Source: Zoogloea sp041908905
GTDB taxonomy: Bacteria > Pseudomonadota > Gammaproteobacteria > Burkholderiales > Rhodocyclaceae
Reading direction: 5' to 3'
NCBI RefSeq assembly: GCF_041908905.1
Contig: NZ_JAYREK010000001.1
Coordinates: forward strand, 321,091-385,090
Length of the DNA: 64,000 nt
Under the pieces are notes generated by a model. It searched no databases, was not told the DNA's origin, and saw nothing but the letters and a program-made list of their open reading frames with translations. This document shows positions 46,201 through 56,203 of this stretch, one piece after another. Positions within the stretch are counted from its first letter, which is position 1. Every line of letters starts with the position of its first letter. The position numbers and the translations under genes were made by a program.

Positions 46201-49200
46201 CACGGGCGAGCTGGTGCAGAACAGCCGCGGTTACGGTTCATCCCCGCGAGCGCGGGGAACACGAGCCGTCGGGCGGGCCGAGGAAGTCGACGGCCGGTTC
46301 ATCCCCGCGAGCGCGGGGAACACCCGGAGGGCCGCGATATGTACGAGGGCGGCGACGGTTCATCCCCGCGAGCGCGGGGAACACAGGCGACCACCTCGAA
46401 CACCGCATCGCGAGCCCGGTTCATCCCCGCGAGCGCGGGGAACACTAGGGCGCGAAGGGGGGGGGGACAGCTCGCCCCCGGTTCATCCCCGCGAGCGCGG
46501 GGAACACTTCGGGCTGGTCCGTCAGCTGTTGCATGTCAGCGGTTCATCCCCGCGAGCGCGGGGAACACTCCTTCACCGAACGGTTGTAGTCGCCCAGGCG
46601 CGGTTCATCCCCGCGAGCGCGGGGAACACGGCTGGAGGCTGCCCAGCGATGCAACAGCTCGCGGTTCATCCCCGCGAGCGCGGGGAACACATCGTCCTCG
46701 CTCAACGAAGCGGCAAGACCAGCGGTTCATCCCCGCGAGCGCGGGGAACACGCGATTAGTTCATTTGCAAAGCTAGGAGCTACCCGGTTCATCCCCGCGA
46801 GCGCGGGGAACACAACGATGGCCGTCTCGGCTGCACCCAAGCACCCGGTTCATCCCCGCGAGCGCGGGGAACACCTGTGGAGAACCCGCCTCTTGCAATG
46901 CACGGGCGGTTCATCCCCGCGAGCGCGGGGAACACCCCATTCAGTCAGCCCCCGCAATGGCTACGGGCGGTTCATCCCCGCGAGCGCGGGGAACACCTTT
47001 AACATTAACAACAGATTGCGCAGTCATTCGGTTCATCCCCGCGAGCGCGGGGAACACTGCAGCCGGGTCGATCCGATACGCGCCGAACTCGGTTCATCCC
47101 CGCGAGCGCGGGGAACACCGGGGGGGCAGTAATTCTTAAATCGACGGTCACGGTTCATCCCCGCGAGCGCGGGGAACACGTCGTTGTCGTCTGGCTGCTC
47201 GACGACGACGACGGTTCATCCCCGCGAGCGCGGGGAACACGGGCTACATCGCGCAATTTGCCGGTGCAAGCTCGGTTCATCCCCGCGAGCGCGGGGAACA
47301 CGACGATTCGCAGGATTCTATCTGCGATCTGTCCGGTTCATCCCCGCGAGCGCGGGGAACACGTCGAAGCCGCCATCGCCGACCTGGTCGCAGCCGGTTC
47401 ATCCCCGCGAGCGCGGGGAACACCCCGTTTCCACGGAAGTGGATCTCGACTCGAACGGTTCATCCCCGCGAGCGCGGGGAACACGAGCTCGACGCCCAAG
47501 GCGCCCCCATGATCGCCGGTTCATCCCCGCGAGCGCGGGGAACACTTTGGCCTTGGATTCTGCGGCCCGCTTGCGGGCGGTTCATCCCCGCGAGCGCGGG
47601 GAACACACCCTCGAGCGCATCCGCAACGGCCGTCACCGCGGTTCATCCCCGCGAGCGCGGGGAACACGAAGCGGAAAACCAAGCCGACGCACAAGAAGAC
47701 GGTTCATCCCCGCGAGCGCGGGGAACACCCGCCGGGCTGCAGCGCAGTGCGCTGGTAAGGCGGTTCATCCCCGCGAGCGCGGGGAACACCTGTCGATGGG
47801 TGTCGAGCTCGACCTGAACAACGGTTCATCCCCGCGAGCGCGGGGAACACGACCCAGAGGTTTAAATGAACCCGCTGCCGACCGGTTCATCCCCGCGAGC
47901 GCGGGGAACACCCGGGCGGCTATCGGGGACAGTTGCCACTATCCGGTTCATCCCCGCGAGCGCGGGGAACACGCGTTTTGCCGGACTTCAGTCCAGCGAA
48001 CACGCGGTTCATCCCCGCGAGCGCGGGGAACACGCCTCGGCCTCGCGCTCCTGGCGGGCCTTCTCCGGTTCATCCCCGCGAGCGCGGGGAACACGTTAAG
48101 GGTGGTCCCGCACCTTTGTGCGTAGGCGGTTCATCCCCGCGAGCGCGGGGAACACAATCGTCGGCGCTCTACCTGGGCGGCAGCATCCGGTTCATCCCCG
48201 CGAGCGCGGGGAACACGGTATGCCCTGGGAGCGGAGCCACATCGACCGCGGTTCATCCCCGCGAGCGCGGGGAACACCGGAGGGAGAAGCGGATGCTCAT
48301 GGCTAGGGCCGGTTCATCCCCGCGAGCGCGGGGAACACCGAGATTACGCAGGAATGGCTCTACGCGACTACGGTTCATCCCCGCGAGCGCGGGGAACACG
48401 CAAAGATCATGAGCACGAAAATCACCAAGCCCGGTTCATCCCCGCGAGCGCGGGGAACACACAGCCGGCAGCAGATTTCCGCTGTCGAAGGCCGGTTCAT
48501 CCCCGCGAGCGCGGGGAACACACCTATTTAAAAGTAGGAGGTCCTTCTCCATACGGTTCATCCCCGCGAGCGCGGGGAACACAGATAGGGACTCACGCAT
48601 CACATCCTGCCCGGCGGTTCATCCCCGCGAGCGCGGGGAACACCGGCGGGCTTGTCTTTGGTTTCCATGATTCAACGGTTCATCCCCGCGAGCGCGGGGA
48701 ACACAAGAACGTGATCTGGCGCGGGGTGTCCGAGCGCGGTTCATCCCCGCGAGCGCGGGGAACACCTGCGGCCATTACCACGTCCTCGAGTGGGTGAACG
48801 GTTCATCCCCGCGAGCGCGGGGAACACAAGGACCGCCGCTACTTCGTGCTGATCACGCCCGGTTCATCCCCGCGAGCGCGGGGAACACAAGAGCAAAACG
48901 TCTGGTCGCCTCGATCATAGCGGTTCATCCCCGCGAGCGCGGGGAACACTCGCCCGCGCCAAGGCAGAAACCATCAGCAAGCGGTTCATCCCCGCGAGCG
49001 CGGGGAACACGTACAGGTAGCCCGTATCGAAGATCAAGGCCGCGGTTCATCCCCGCGAGCGCGGGGAACACCCTACCAGGCCACCACGACCAGCCGACCT
49101 ACTCGGTTCATCCCCGCGAGCGCGGGGAACACAGGGGTCATGACCATGCCGGACGGTCTTCGCACGGTTCATCCCCGCGAGCGCGGGGAACACTCACTCC

Positions 49201-49865
49201 ATGGCGTGAAGTCCGCGCGCCAGGTCGGTTCATCCCCGCGAGCGCGGGGAACACTCCCACCAGGCCGCCGACCCGCGTAGCCCCGACGGTTCATCCCCGC
49301 GAGCGCGGGGAACACTTCGAGTCAAACGTGATGCCGTCGATCGTGACCGGTTCATCCCCGCGAGCGCGGGGAACACGGCGCCGAGAAGGTCGGCCGCATC
49401 TGGTCCGCCGGTTCATCCCCGCGAGCGCGGGGAACACGTCGGTGTCCTTCGGCGTCGGGTCAATACCGGCGGTTCATCCCCGCGAGCGCGGGGAACACGC
49501 CTTCTGGGTGCCGCCCTCGCCGGCCGCCGCCGGTTCATCCCCGCGAGCGCGGGGAACACCAGTGCGCAACGACGGAAGATTTGTCCCCTTCGCGGTTCAT
49601 CCCCGCGAGCGCGGGGAACACGGCGATACAGGTCGTTGCCTCCAGCTACGTGACGGTTCATCCCCGCGAGCGCGGGGAACACGGTAGCTTGGCTATAACC
49701 GGCGCGAATAGCAGCGGTTCATCCCCGCGAGCGCGGGGAACACTACGCCGGGAAATACTTCGGATCTGCCATGATCGGTTCATCCCCGCGAGCGCGGGGA
49801 ACACAAGCGCTGCGCTTCGGTGAAACGGGCCGTGAGCGGTTCATCCCCGCGAGCGCGGGGAACAC
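43242..49865 (-). CRISPR. Type I-E CRISPR array, 109 repeats and 108 spacers
   Basis: Direct repeats of 29 bp recur every 61 bp (32-nt spacers), with seven 62-bp steps (33-nt spacers ending at 44218, 45988, 46172, 46478, 46784, 48798 and 49592). The step count gives 109 repeats. Read in the crRNA direction (minus strand) the repeat begins GTGTTCCCC, has a CCCCGCG/CGCGGGG stem and ends GGGGATGAACCG, like the E. coli I-E repeat. All copies I checked are identical except two. The leftmost (43242-43270) has two substitutions in the stem-loop, and the one starting at 45073 has A instead of C (T instead of G as the 29th nucleotide in crRNA sense). The leader is on the right beside cas2, so the oldest spacers are at the left. 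Confidence 0.98.
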
Positions 49866-49952
49866 ACTTCTTTCAACACCTTGATTCTACGCGAGAATCC
49901 AGCATCGCTCCGATCCACCATATTTTTCGCCCCATCCAAACATGCCAAATTG
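49866..49952 (-). promoter_or_regulatory. CRISPR leader with IHF site and array promoter
   Basis: An 87-bp AT-enriched segment between the last repeat and the cas2 stop. On the minus strand it contains AATCAAGGTGTTG (49886-49874), an exact match to the IHF consensus WATCAANNNNTTR. That places the site 9-21 bp from the leader-repeat junction, as in the E. coli I-E leader, where IHF bends DNA for Cas1-Cas2. A hairpin, GATTCT-N5-AGAATC (49883-49899), overlaps it. A possible promoter is TTGGCA (49948-49943) with AAATAT (49925-49920) at 17-bp spacing. Confidence 0.75.
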
Positions 49953-50249
49953 TTAAAGATCGTCCGACATCCGCTCGGGATGAAAACTGACCAGCCGGAC
50001 GCCGTCCCAGTCTGCGGGCAGCCGACGGTTGGCGCCGAGAGTCTGGAATTCGAAGCCGGCTTCGTTGTTGGTGTACCACATCATCACCGCGTTGCCGTCC
50101 TCGATGCCGGCCTCCACCTGGCTCCAGATGTGCTCACGGACCTTGCGCGAGTAGGTGCCCACGTAGACCCCGGCGCGCACCTCCAGCAGCCACACCGCCA
50201 GCCGGCCGCGCAGCCGCGGCGGGGCGTTTTCAAGCACGATGACCAGCAT
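49953..50249 (-). CDS. cas2: CRISPR-associated endoribonuclease-fold protein Cas2, type I-E
   Basis: A 98-residue Cas2e. The start MLVIVLENAPPRLRGRLAVWL and the segment EVRAGVYVGTYSRKVREHIW are diagnostic of the I-E subfamily. It is the dimeric centre of the Cas1-Cas2 spacer integrase. Its ATG lies 20 bp inside the end of cas1. It is the last gene of the cas operon, directly before the leader. Confidence 0.96.
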   Translation of the reverse strand: MLVIVLENAPPRLRGRLAVWLLEVRAGVYVGTYSRKVREHIWSQVEAGIEDGNAVMMWYTNNEAGFEFQTLGANRRLPADWDGVRLVSFHPERMSDDL

Positions 50250-51156
50250 CGCCTAAGCTCTCCGGGTTGGGAATGGCCGGGCCGACGGCGTCTTCCGGCG
50301 CCTCAGGGCGTGGGATCTCGCCGGCAGAGAGCATCTCCTCAATGTCGGGGATGATGCGTTCCAGAAGCTTGGTCTTGCGGAAGATGTCGCGACAGGCAAG
50401 ACGCACCGCCCGCTCCGGGTTGGGCGGGTTGGAGGCCGCCACCTGAAAGGCTGCGGGCACGACCGTGTCGAATTTGTAGATGTCGGCCACATCGTAAACA
50501 AACGACAGGGGCTTGCCGGTGTGAATGAAACCCACCGCCGGTGCGTAGCCGGCAGCCAGCACCGCAGCTTCCGTGACGCCATACAGCGCGGCGGTGGCGG
50601 ACGACAGGCAACGGTTGGGCAGGTCGGAGACGTCCCAGTCCTCGGGGTTGTAGGCACGACCAGACCATTTGACGCCGAACTTCTGGGCTAGCAGCTGATA
50701 ACTGCGCTTCACCCGCGCGCCTTCTATACCGCGCAACTGTTCCACGCTGCGGCGGGCCGGCGGCTCCTCGCCGAAGCGCATCGCATACATCTTGCGGACC
50801 ACCTTCAGCCGCAGGGCGTCGTCCAGCGCCAGCCGCGCCTGGTAGAGCAAACGGTCGGCACGCGCTCCACCGGGCTGGCCGGAGGAATACAGGCGCACGC
50901 CCGCCTCCCCCACCCACACCAGCAGCGTCCCCACCCGCGCCGCCAGCGCTGCTGCCATATGGGACACCCGCGTGCCTGGCTCCAGCATGATGCAGGCAAC
51001 CCCACCCAGCGGAATGTGCGTGAGTACCGGCCGCACCCGAAAGCCTTGCTGATCCACCACGACAAAAGCGCCGTCCACCACGTCGATTTCGCCCTTCTCG
51101 ACGAAGACGATGGACATGCGCTCCTTGATGGGAATGGGTTTGAGGGGTGGAAGCAT
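50230..51156 (-). CDS. cas1: CRISPR spacer integrase Cas1, type I-E
   Basis: A 308-residue Cas1e. The N-terminus (LPPLKPIPIKERMSIVFVEKG) is the standard I-E start. The metal ligands are visible: Glu145 (RGIEGARVK), His212 (GFIHTGKPLSF) and Asp225 (YDVADIYKFD), which match E. coli Glu141, His208 and Asp221 with a constant shift of four. It forms the integrase with Cas2. The gene starts 2 bp after cas6e and overlaps cas2. The last 30 residues are Pro/Glu-rich and variable, as usual. Confidence 0.97.
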   Translation of the reverse strand: MLPPLKPIPIKERMSIVFVEKGEIDVVDGAFVVVDQQGFRVRPVLTHIPLGGVACIMLEPGTRVSHMAAALAARVGTLLVWVGEAGVRLYSSGQPGGARADRLLYQARLALDDALRLKVVRKMYAMRFGEEPPARRSVEQLRGIEGARVKRSYQLLAQKFGVKWSGRAYNPEDWDVSDLPNRCLSSATAALYGVTEAAVLAAGYAPAVGFIHTGKPLSFVYDVADIYKFDTVVPAAFQVAASNPPNPERAVRLACRDIFRKTKLLERIIPDIEEMLSAGEIPRPEAPEDAVGPAIPNPESLGDAGHRA

Positions 51157-51158
51157 GG

Positions 51159-51872
51159 TCAGGGTAACGGTCGCACGAGCAGCAAGCCACAGCCGAAGGC
51201 TTTCGCAGGGCCGATACCCTGACGTAGCGTGGCACTAAACCGGTCAGGGTCGATTACAGTCAATTCCCCGCGAAAATCAACGGTACTGAAATGCAACTGC
51301 TCCTGCTTGCCAGCCTGTTGCTGGTAGGCGTCAGCCACCAGACAGGCTGGATCAACAGCAAAGCCTCCCGCCTCGGCCCTGGCCTCTAGCCAGGCGCTGC
51401 AGTTGCTTTGGACAAGTTCGTAGAGTGGTGGCCGCGGGTCGGGCTGGCCGTCGGCAGCGATGTGGTCAGGCTTCCATTCCACCCAACGGGACAAACCTCG
51501 CTCGGCAAGCATGCGGCGCTTAGCGTCCATTACAACATCATGCCGACTATGTTTGCCGTCGACCCGGCGGCTGACCACTGGATTGGCGCGCAACTCAAAG
51601 CCCAGGCGCATTCCGGCGGCCAAACGCGGTGCGTAGCTTTGTGTTTGGACTAGCCAGGACGGATCGACGGAATGGGGAGCGCGTACCGAGACCACGTAGT
51701 AACGTGGCCGCCCCGCTACCTCACGACGATGGAACAGGAAATCCCGCGGACTGCCGGCCTCTGCAGGGAAAAACCTCCACAGCCACTGGTGTTCAGCATA
51801 GGGGCCGCTCAATCGGGCATGAGCGGCAGCAAGTTCCCGATCGGGATGGGGCATGATCAGGCTGAAATACAT
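51159..51872 (-). CDS. cas6e: CRISPR RNA endoribonuclease Cas6e (CasE)
   Basis: A 237-residue double-ferredoxin-fold RNase that cuts the pre-crRNA at the base of the repeat hairpin. The probable catalytic His28 is in GPYAEHQWLWRFFP, where E. coli CasE has the corresponding REHQLLW sequence. The C-terminal glycine-rich loop is QGIGPAKAFGCGLLLVRP, the Cas6 G-loop. It lies 3 bp after cas5e and 2 bp before cas1. Confidence 0.95.
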   Translation of the reverse strand: MYFSLIMPHPDRELAAAHARLSGPYAEHQWLWRFFPAEAGSPRDFLFHRREVAGRPRYYVVSVRAPHSVDPSWLVQTQSYAPRLAAGMRLGFELRANPVVSRRVDGKHSRHDVVMDAKRRMLAERGLSRWVEWKPDHIAADGQPDPRPPLYELVQSNCSAWLEARAEAGGFAVDPACLVADAYQQQAGKQEQLHFSTVDFRGELTVIDPDRFSATLRQGIGPAKAFGCGLLLVRPLP

Positions 51873-51875
51873 GTC

Positions 51876-52634
51876 TCAAGCCTCCGGTCGAAAAAATGCC
51901 TGATATTCGGTGCGGTCACCAAACTGCCAGCCACGGCGGCGGATAGGGCGATCCTTGCGGGAGGTGGTGAGATCGGGAACAAGATCCACACGGATGCCGT
52001 CGCCCCAGATCAAGCGCTCCAAAGCTTGTGGAGCGGGCAGGCCATGCCGGTTGTGCGGCTTGTCCAGCGCATTAAGCCGAGCAATCAGTTGCAGGATGTA
52101 GTCTTCAAAGGCTGACTCAGCATTTCCAGCGCTTATCACCTGGGGAAACAAAGGCGCGGCTGGTGGGCAGGCCTTGCGCCCCAGGTAAAGTACAAAGCGC
52201 GGGCACCGCAATACCTCTGCCAGTTCGACGAGGGAATATGGCGCTTCCCCCCGCGGCTGGATGGCCACCAGACAGGCGGCATCCTGGCGGTAGTCCCTGG
52301 TGGAGAGAATAGTGTTTAGTTCGTCCCGAGGCAGCGCCAACTCATCCCGCCGTGAGGCGTGAGGGCGTTTTTTCAAACTGGCCTGTCCGGGCACCTGGGC
52401 GGTGTGGTAATCCCGCAGCAGCCGACCTGCGGACTGCACGCCCACCGCATAACCGTACCCATCACGAAGCGCGGCATGGGCGGCCTCATCCTCGCGGCGT
52501 AGGCCCAGTGCCGCACCGAGCAACCCCACCAACGACGAGAGGCCGGGAGCGTCCAGGCTGGGGCGGAATTCGCCTACGGCGGTGTCGCCCCAGGCTGCCA
52601 TCGGCCCCTGCAATTGAAAGACCAGAAAGTCCAT
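51876..52634 (-). CDS. cas5e: Cascade subunit Cas5e (CasD)
   Basis: A 252-residue RAMP protein that caps the 5' handle of the crRNA in Cascade. It starts MDFLVFQLQGPMAAWGDTAVGE, the typical Cas5e N-terminus. The glycine-rich SLVGLLGAALGLRRED loop follows, and RDYHTAQVP lies in the thumb region. The start is the ATG at 52634, because the conserved N-terminus begins there. It lies 4 bp after cas7e. Confidence 0.95.
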   Translation of the reverse strand: MDFLVFQLQGPMAAWGDTAVGEFRPSLDAPGLSSLVGLLGAALGLRREDEAAHAALRDGYGYAVGVQSAGRLLRDYHTAQVPGQASLKKRPHASRRDELALPRDELNTILSTRDYRQDAACLVAIQPRGEAPYSLVELAEVLRCPRFVLYLGRKACPPAAPLFPQVISAGNAESAFEDYILQLIARLNALDKPHNRHGLPAPQALERLIWGDGIRVDLVPDLTTSRKDRPIRRRGWQFGDRTEYQAFFRPEA

Positions 52635-52638
52635 GGTC

Positions 52639-53703
52639 TCAGTCCTGGACAAAAGCAATCAGCTCGGCAAGGCTGCCTTCGCCCTTCTCCACGTTCAGGC
52701 TCTTGCGTGCGTCAGCGCAAGGGCCATAGACCTTATCGAAGTTCTGGTATCGGCGTTCGATTGCGTGGACGGCGAGATCAAGCATGTCCTGATCACCGTA
52801 GGGCTTGACCGGTTTGAGGAACGCCTGGGACAGCGAGCGTGGCTGCTGATCACCCTTTTCAGCCAATACGTAGCTGGCGTAGGCGCGGGAGGCGTGGCTA
52901 TTCTGCATACCGGTGGGAGAGACCTTGGTGACGGCATGCAAAAATGCCTCCAGCACCCGGCGGGCAAGCGCGACATCCTGGCCCAGGTTCTCCGCGAGGA
53001 GTGTGCGGTCGATACAGATGTACAGGTAATACAGACCCGCCCCGAAGCTTCGCTCACCGATATGCGCTGCCCCCTTGTCACTGAGCCCAGTGTTGAGGTC
53101 ATCGACTGCGCTGAAATAGTCATCTTCCACCGGACTGCTGTGCACGGTGATCGCATGGGCTACCTGCACGGCAGCCTCCATATTGAAGGCCGGGCTGTCG
53201 GCCAGCATTCTCCCGAACATGGCAATGTCAGCAGCCTTGCGTGGTTTGCGCAGCAACTGCAGCTCTTCGTCGGAGGGGGCTCCTCCCCGCTCGGCGCAGG
53301 TCTTGGTCAAGGCCTCGATGGCTTCCACTTCTTCCGGGCTGAAATGAGCGAGTTGCTCGATCTGCAGATCTTCGTCCTTATCCATCTTCTTGTCGGACTT
53401 GAGCTTGCCAAAGCGCCCAGCGATCTGCCGTGCCCATTCGCGAGCAGCCTTGTCGGCGATGCCGGCGCACGTCAACGCTTCGTGGATGCGCTTACCCATG
53501 TCCTTCGTACGGGTACCAATGTGGCCGGCCAGCGCGAACTCGAAGAGTTCAGAGGTACGCCATGCCCGCTTCTGGCTCTGGGAGGAGATGCGCAGACGCT
53601 GCGCATCGCCCATCAGCGCTGTCTTCGGGCGGCCCGTGTCGTCGCGGTTGAGGTTAGAGGGCGGATAGCTGGTGAGCAGATGCAGTTGCACGAAACGTTG
53701 CAT
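52639..53703 (-). CDS. cas7e: Cascade backbone subunit Cas7e (CasC)
   Basis: A 354-residue Cas7 protein, six copies of which usually coat the crRNA spacer. Diagnostic sequence is VQLHLLTSYPPSNLNRDDTGRPKTA at the start (split over residues 5-29), ISSQSQKRAWRTSELF, and PSVDDYF-like text in VEDDYFSAVDDLN. The length is normal for the family (350-380). It is 51 bp after cse2. Confidence 0.96.
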   Translation of the reverse strand: MQRFVQLHLLTSYPPSNLNRDDTGRPKTALMGDAQRLRISSQSQKRAWRTSELFEFALAGHIGTRTKDMGKRIHEALTCAGIADKAAREWARQIAGRFGKLKSDKKMDKDEDLQIEQLAHFSPEEVEAIEALTKTCAERGGAPSDEELQLLRKPRKAADIAMFGRMLADSPAFNMEAAVQVAHAITVHSSPVEDDYFSAVDDLNTGLSDKGAAHIGERSFGAGLYYLYICIDRTLLAENLGQDVALARRVLEAFLHAVTKVSPTGMQNSHASRAYASYVLAEKGDQQPRSLSQAFLKPVKPYGDQDMLDLAVHAIERRYQNFDKVYGPCADARKSLNVEKGEGSLAELIAFVQD

Positions 53704-53754
53704 GAGCGGTCTCCGGAAGGTGACTAGATGAGATGGGAATGACTGGGCAAAGCG

Positions 53755-54267
53755 TCAAGAGCTAGTGCGAGCGGGCCACTCGTAGGCGTAGGCCCAACGT
53801 TTTTTCACTTGCTCGCCCCACTGCAGCAGGTCATTGGTGAGAGCAAGCACATCAACCCGGCGATCCATCAGGGGGAGCACTCGACGGAGGCCGTCATAGA
53901 GAGCTTCGATATCCCGCGCGTCGAGCAGGCGAAGAAAGCGCAATTCGCTTACCGCCAGGCGGTCATCCCCAGCCTTCCTCTGGCTCATGGATTTGGCGGG
54001 TGAGAGGCCAGGGCTATCCTCACGGACATGTGCCAGCAAGCCCACGGCTGCGGCGAGGCGGTCATCCAAGTAAGCCTTGCTGTCCGGATTCCACCCCTGG
54101 AGCTGCAGGCGTCGATATAGGCGCTGGTAAGGGGCAGACAGAGCCACCTCGGTGGGGCCGGCGGCGCGGCGGAGGGTAGCCCGGCTTGCGCGATCGTTCT
54201 CCAGACCTTGCCACCACTCGGCCAGGGCTTTTCCGATGGGTTTATCCCGTTCGAAACGTTCACTCAT
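53755..54267 (-). CDS. cse2: Cascade small subunit Cse2 (CasB)
   Basis: A 170-residue all-helical Cse2; two copies stabilise the R-loop in Cascade. Typical features are GKALAEWWQGLENDRASRATLRR near the N-terminus and ELRFLRLLDARDIEALYDGLRRVLPLM in the middle, followed by DLLQWGEQVKKRWAYAYEW at the end. The ATG at 54267 has a good site (GAAGGAGAC). It follows cas8e by 10 bp. Confidence 0.94.
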   Translation of the reverse strand: MSERFERDKPIGKALAEWWQGLENDRASRATLRRAAGPTEVALSAPYQRLYRRLQLQGWNPDSKAYLDDRLAAAVGLLAHVREDSPGLSPAKSMSQRKAGDDRLAVSELRFLRLLDARDIEALYDGLRRVLPLMDRRVDVLALTNDLLQWGEQVKKRWAYAYEWPARTSS

Positions 54268-54277
54268 GGTGTCTCCT

Positions 54278-55903
54278 TCAAGACTGGGCCGACATGGCCC
54301 TGCCGCGACTGCGGGCGGTTTTTTCGGGAAGGGGGAGGCGCAGGGCCGTGAGTAATTTCTCATCGTTGAGGGCGTAGCCCAACCGACGACGGGCTTCAGC
54401 CACTCGACGGGGGTGTTGACGCTCTACGGGACCGGCACCGACGAACTGCTGATCGAAGAGTTGATAGGCTGCATGTTGCAGCTGGGCCTGCCAGCGCTGG
54501 CGGAGCTCGAGCGTGTCGGGCTCTGCCAGCGGGTCCAAGCGCAAGGCCTCGATGCAGTCGTGCAACTGGAAGAAAAAAGCTCGTTCGGTGGCACCCCAGA
54601 AGCTGATGTCGACGGCGCTGAAATCGCCGCGAGCATCACCGCCGAACCAGGCATCCTTGACCGCGTTGCGCAAGGCCTGCACGGCTAGGCGGGCACCCGC
54701 CAGCCAGCCGCCCGCGCTGACGGTCAGGGTGCGCAGGGCATCCTGATTGCAATCGGCGAGTCCATATAGCGGGAGTGAAGACTCGTACCAACACCGGGCC
54801 TTCATACTATCCATGTCATAACCGAAGGCCCACAGGCGGAGGCTCGGCCCGACCTGCCGGCTGCGCGTCCCGTCCAAAGCCGACACCACAGTGCGTGCCG
54901 GACGCAATTGCTCCTTGCCGTCGGAAACGCCCAGCACCCAACCCAGCCAGTGGCGATAACCGATGCCTCCTGGCTGAGGGTGCATCGGCAGCCAATCACC
55001 CTTGTTCGAGTAATAAGGGGACAGAGGATGCAGCCAGGCGCCCTTATAGTTAAGGCCGTAGTTCTTGGCGTAAAACTGGCGGATCAAACGGTCCGAGGTT
55101 CGCCCGCAAATATCGCACTTTCCGCTCATGAGTCCATCCAGATTCAGACGGATGCGGCGTGGGGTTGCCCAGAAGATGTGATCCGGGTGCACCTGCACCG
55201 GTACGGTCTCCTGCCCCGGTTGAGTAACGGTAATGTCTGCAAGCCACGGAAAACGGTGATGCAGCAGGTTCAAGCCAGCGTCTCCACAGCTCTCCAGGTG
55301 CTGGGCGCGTGGCTGCACGTTGAGCCACAAATCCTGCCACAGGCTCTGAGGAGTTCCGGACAAAAGCAGCGTGGTCAAAGGGCCACCACCCCGCAACCCG
55401 GTGCGATAGCCGACCCCTCCCGCGGGCGCGTTGGTCTGCAGCGTGAATAAGGCCAGGGCAGCGCAGTCGGGGCAGAGACACTCCACCCTGCCTCGCTTGA
55501 CGAAATGATCGCTGTTATTGCGCAGGGCATTTTCCCCGGGCGATTCGATCAATAGCGCGGCGATGGAATTAAGCCCCGCCTCTTCTGGCTTCAGGCTGAA
55601 GTCCTGCATGAAGCGGGCGCCCTCCCCGTCGAACTCGAAGGCAGTCAAAACCGGATCGAACCAGGCTGACAGTGCGGCGAAGTCTGGTGGCAGCCGAAAC
55701 AGGCGGCTCCAGGCGGAGTGCGTCTCGGCTGGGCTGACGCTTTGGAGCAGACCGATGGCAAACTGCATCAAGGCGCCGTTGAAATCCGCCCGATCCGCAT
55801 CAAAAGCGACGATATCTGGATCGGATAGCATTCCAGGGGCAACCCAGTCGCGCAGCCCGTCGCGACGGCGCACCGGCATCCAGGGGTGTTGCAGGAGGTT
55901 CAT
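54278..55903 (-). CDS. cas8e: Cascade large subunit Cas8e (Cse1/CasA)
   Basis: A 541-residue large subunit that recognises the PAM and recruits Cas3. The start MNLLQHPWMPVRRRDG resembles Cse1 N-termini (NLL..PWIPV). Two CxxC pairs (CLCPDCAALALF near residue 145 and GKCDICGRTSD near 265) look like a zinc site. The L1-loop region (FALQTNAPAGGVGYRTGLRGGGPL-like) and a C-terminal four-helix bundle are present. The ATG at 55903 with AGGAG upstream is chosen over a Met 11 codons earlier. It is the first gene after a 336-bp gap from cas3. Confidence 0.95.
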   Translation of the reverse strand: MNLLQHPWMPVRRRDGLRDWVAPGMLSDPDIVAFDADRADFNGALMQFAIGLLQSVSPAETHSAWSRLFRLPPDFAALSAWFDPVLTAFEFDGEGARFMQDFSLKPEEAGLNSIAALLIESPGENALRNNSDHFVKRGRVECLCPDCAALALFTLQTNAPAGGVGYRTGLRGGGPLTTLLLSGTPQSLWQDLWLNVQPRAQHLESCGDAGLNLLHHRFPWLADITVTQPGQETVPVQVHPDHIFWATPRRIRLNLDGLMSGKCDICGRTSDRLIRQFYAKNYGLNYKGAWLHPLSPYYSNKGDWLPMHPQPGGIGYRHWLGWVLGVSDGKEQLRPARTVVSALDGTRSRQVGPSLRLWAFGYDMDSMKARCWYESSLPLYGLADCNQDALRTLTVSAGGWLAGARLAVQALRNAVKDAWFGGDARGDFSAVDISFWGATERAFFFQLHDCIEALRLDPLAEPDTLELRQRWQAQLQHAAYQLFDQQFVGAGPVERQHPRRVAEARRRLGYALNDEKLLTALRLPLPEKTARSRGRAMSAQS

Positions 55904-56022
55904 GAACGGGGCTCCTGAAAAAAGGCGAAGTGGCAACGAGCGCTGAAGGCTCCCGCCCCCAGCCCTTGCAGATATTCAGGAGGCACACAACCAGGACAGG
56001 AGGCTTTTTAAACTACAAATGA

Positions 56023-56051
56023 ATACTAGCATTGGGTACACTGCCCAGCAA
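56023..56051 (-). promoter_or_regulatory. Candidate promoter of the Cascade-cas1-cas2 operon
   Basis: On the minus strand TTGCTG (56051-56046) and TAGTAT (56028-56023) are separated by 17 bp, and TGC directly before the -10 gives an extended -10. It lies in the AT-rich half of the 336-bp gap between cas3 and cas8e (55904-56239), 119 bp before the cas8e ATG. The rest of that gap holds a palindrome (56204) and no gene. The E. coli operon also has a regulated promoter at this place. Confidence 0.4.
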
Positions 56052-56203
56052 ATTATTTTAAGTGTGTTTGTTCAAACGAAAATTCAAAATATGGGCAATC
56101 CTCTTCCTCCAGAGCCACCAACGCGACTGCTAGAATGCATGCGTTCTCTGCATCCGCAGAGATGACCCGTGTGTCTGCTCAAGCGATGATTCGGTGATTT
56201 GAC

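Noticed and set aside
48339..48370. Spacer sharing its first 14 bases with the IS21 relic near 42965
   Set aside because: The match is at the end opposite the seed in crRNA orientation and the remaining 18 bases differ apart from a shifted 7-mer, so it is not a credible protospacer and may be chance.
43242..49865. Many open frames through the array translating as repeated RFIPASAGNT / VHPRERGEH peptides
   Set aside because: They are translations of the CRISPR repeat in its frames. No gene starts or composition support them, although databases contain many such false proteins.
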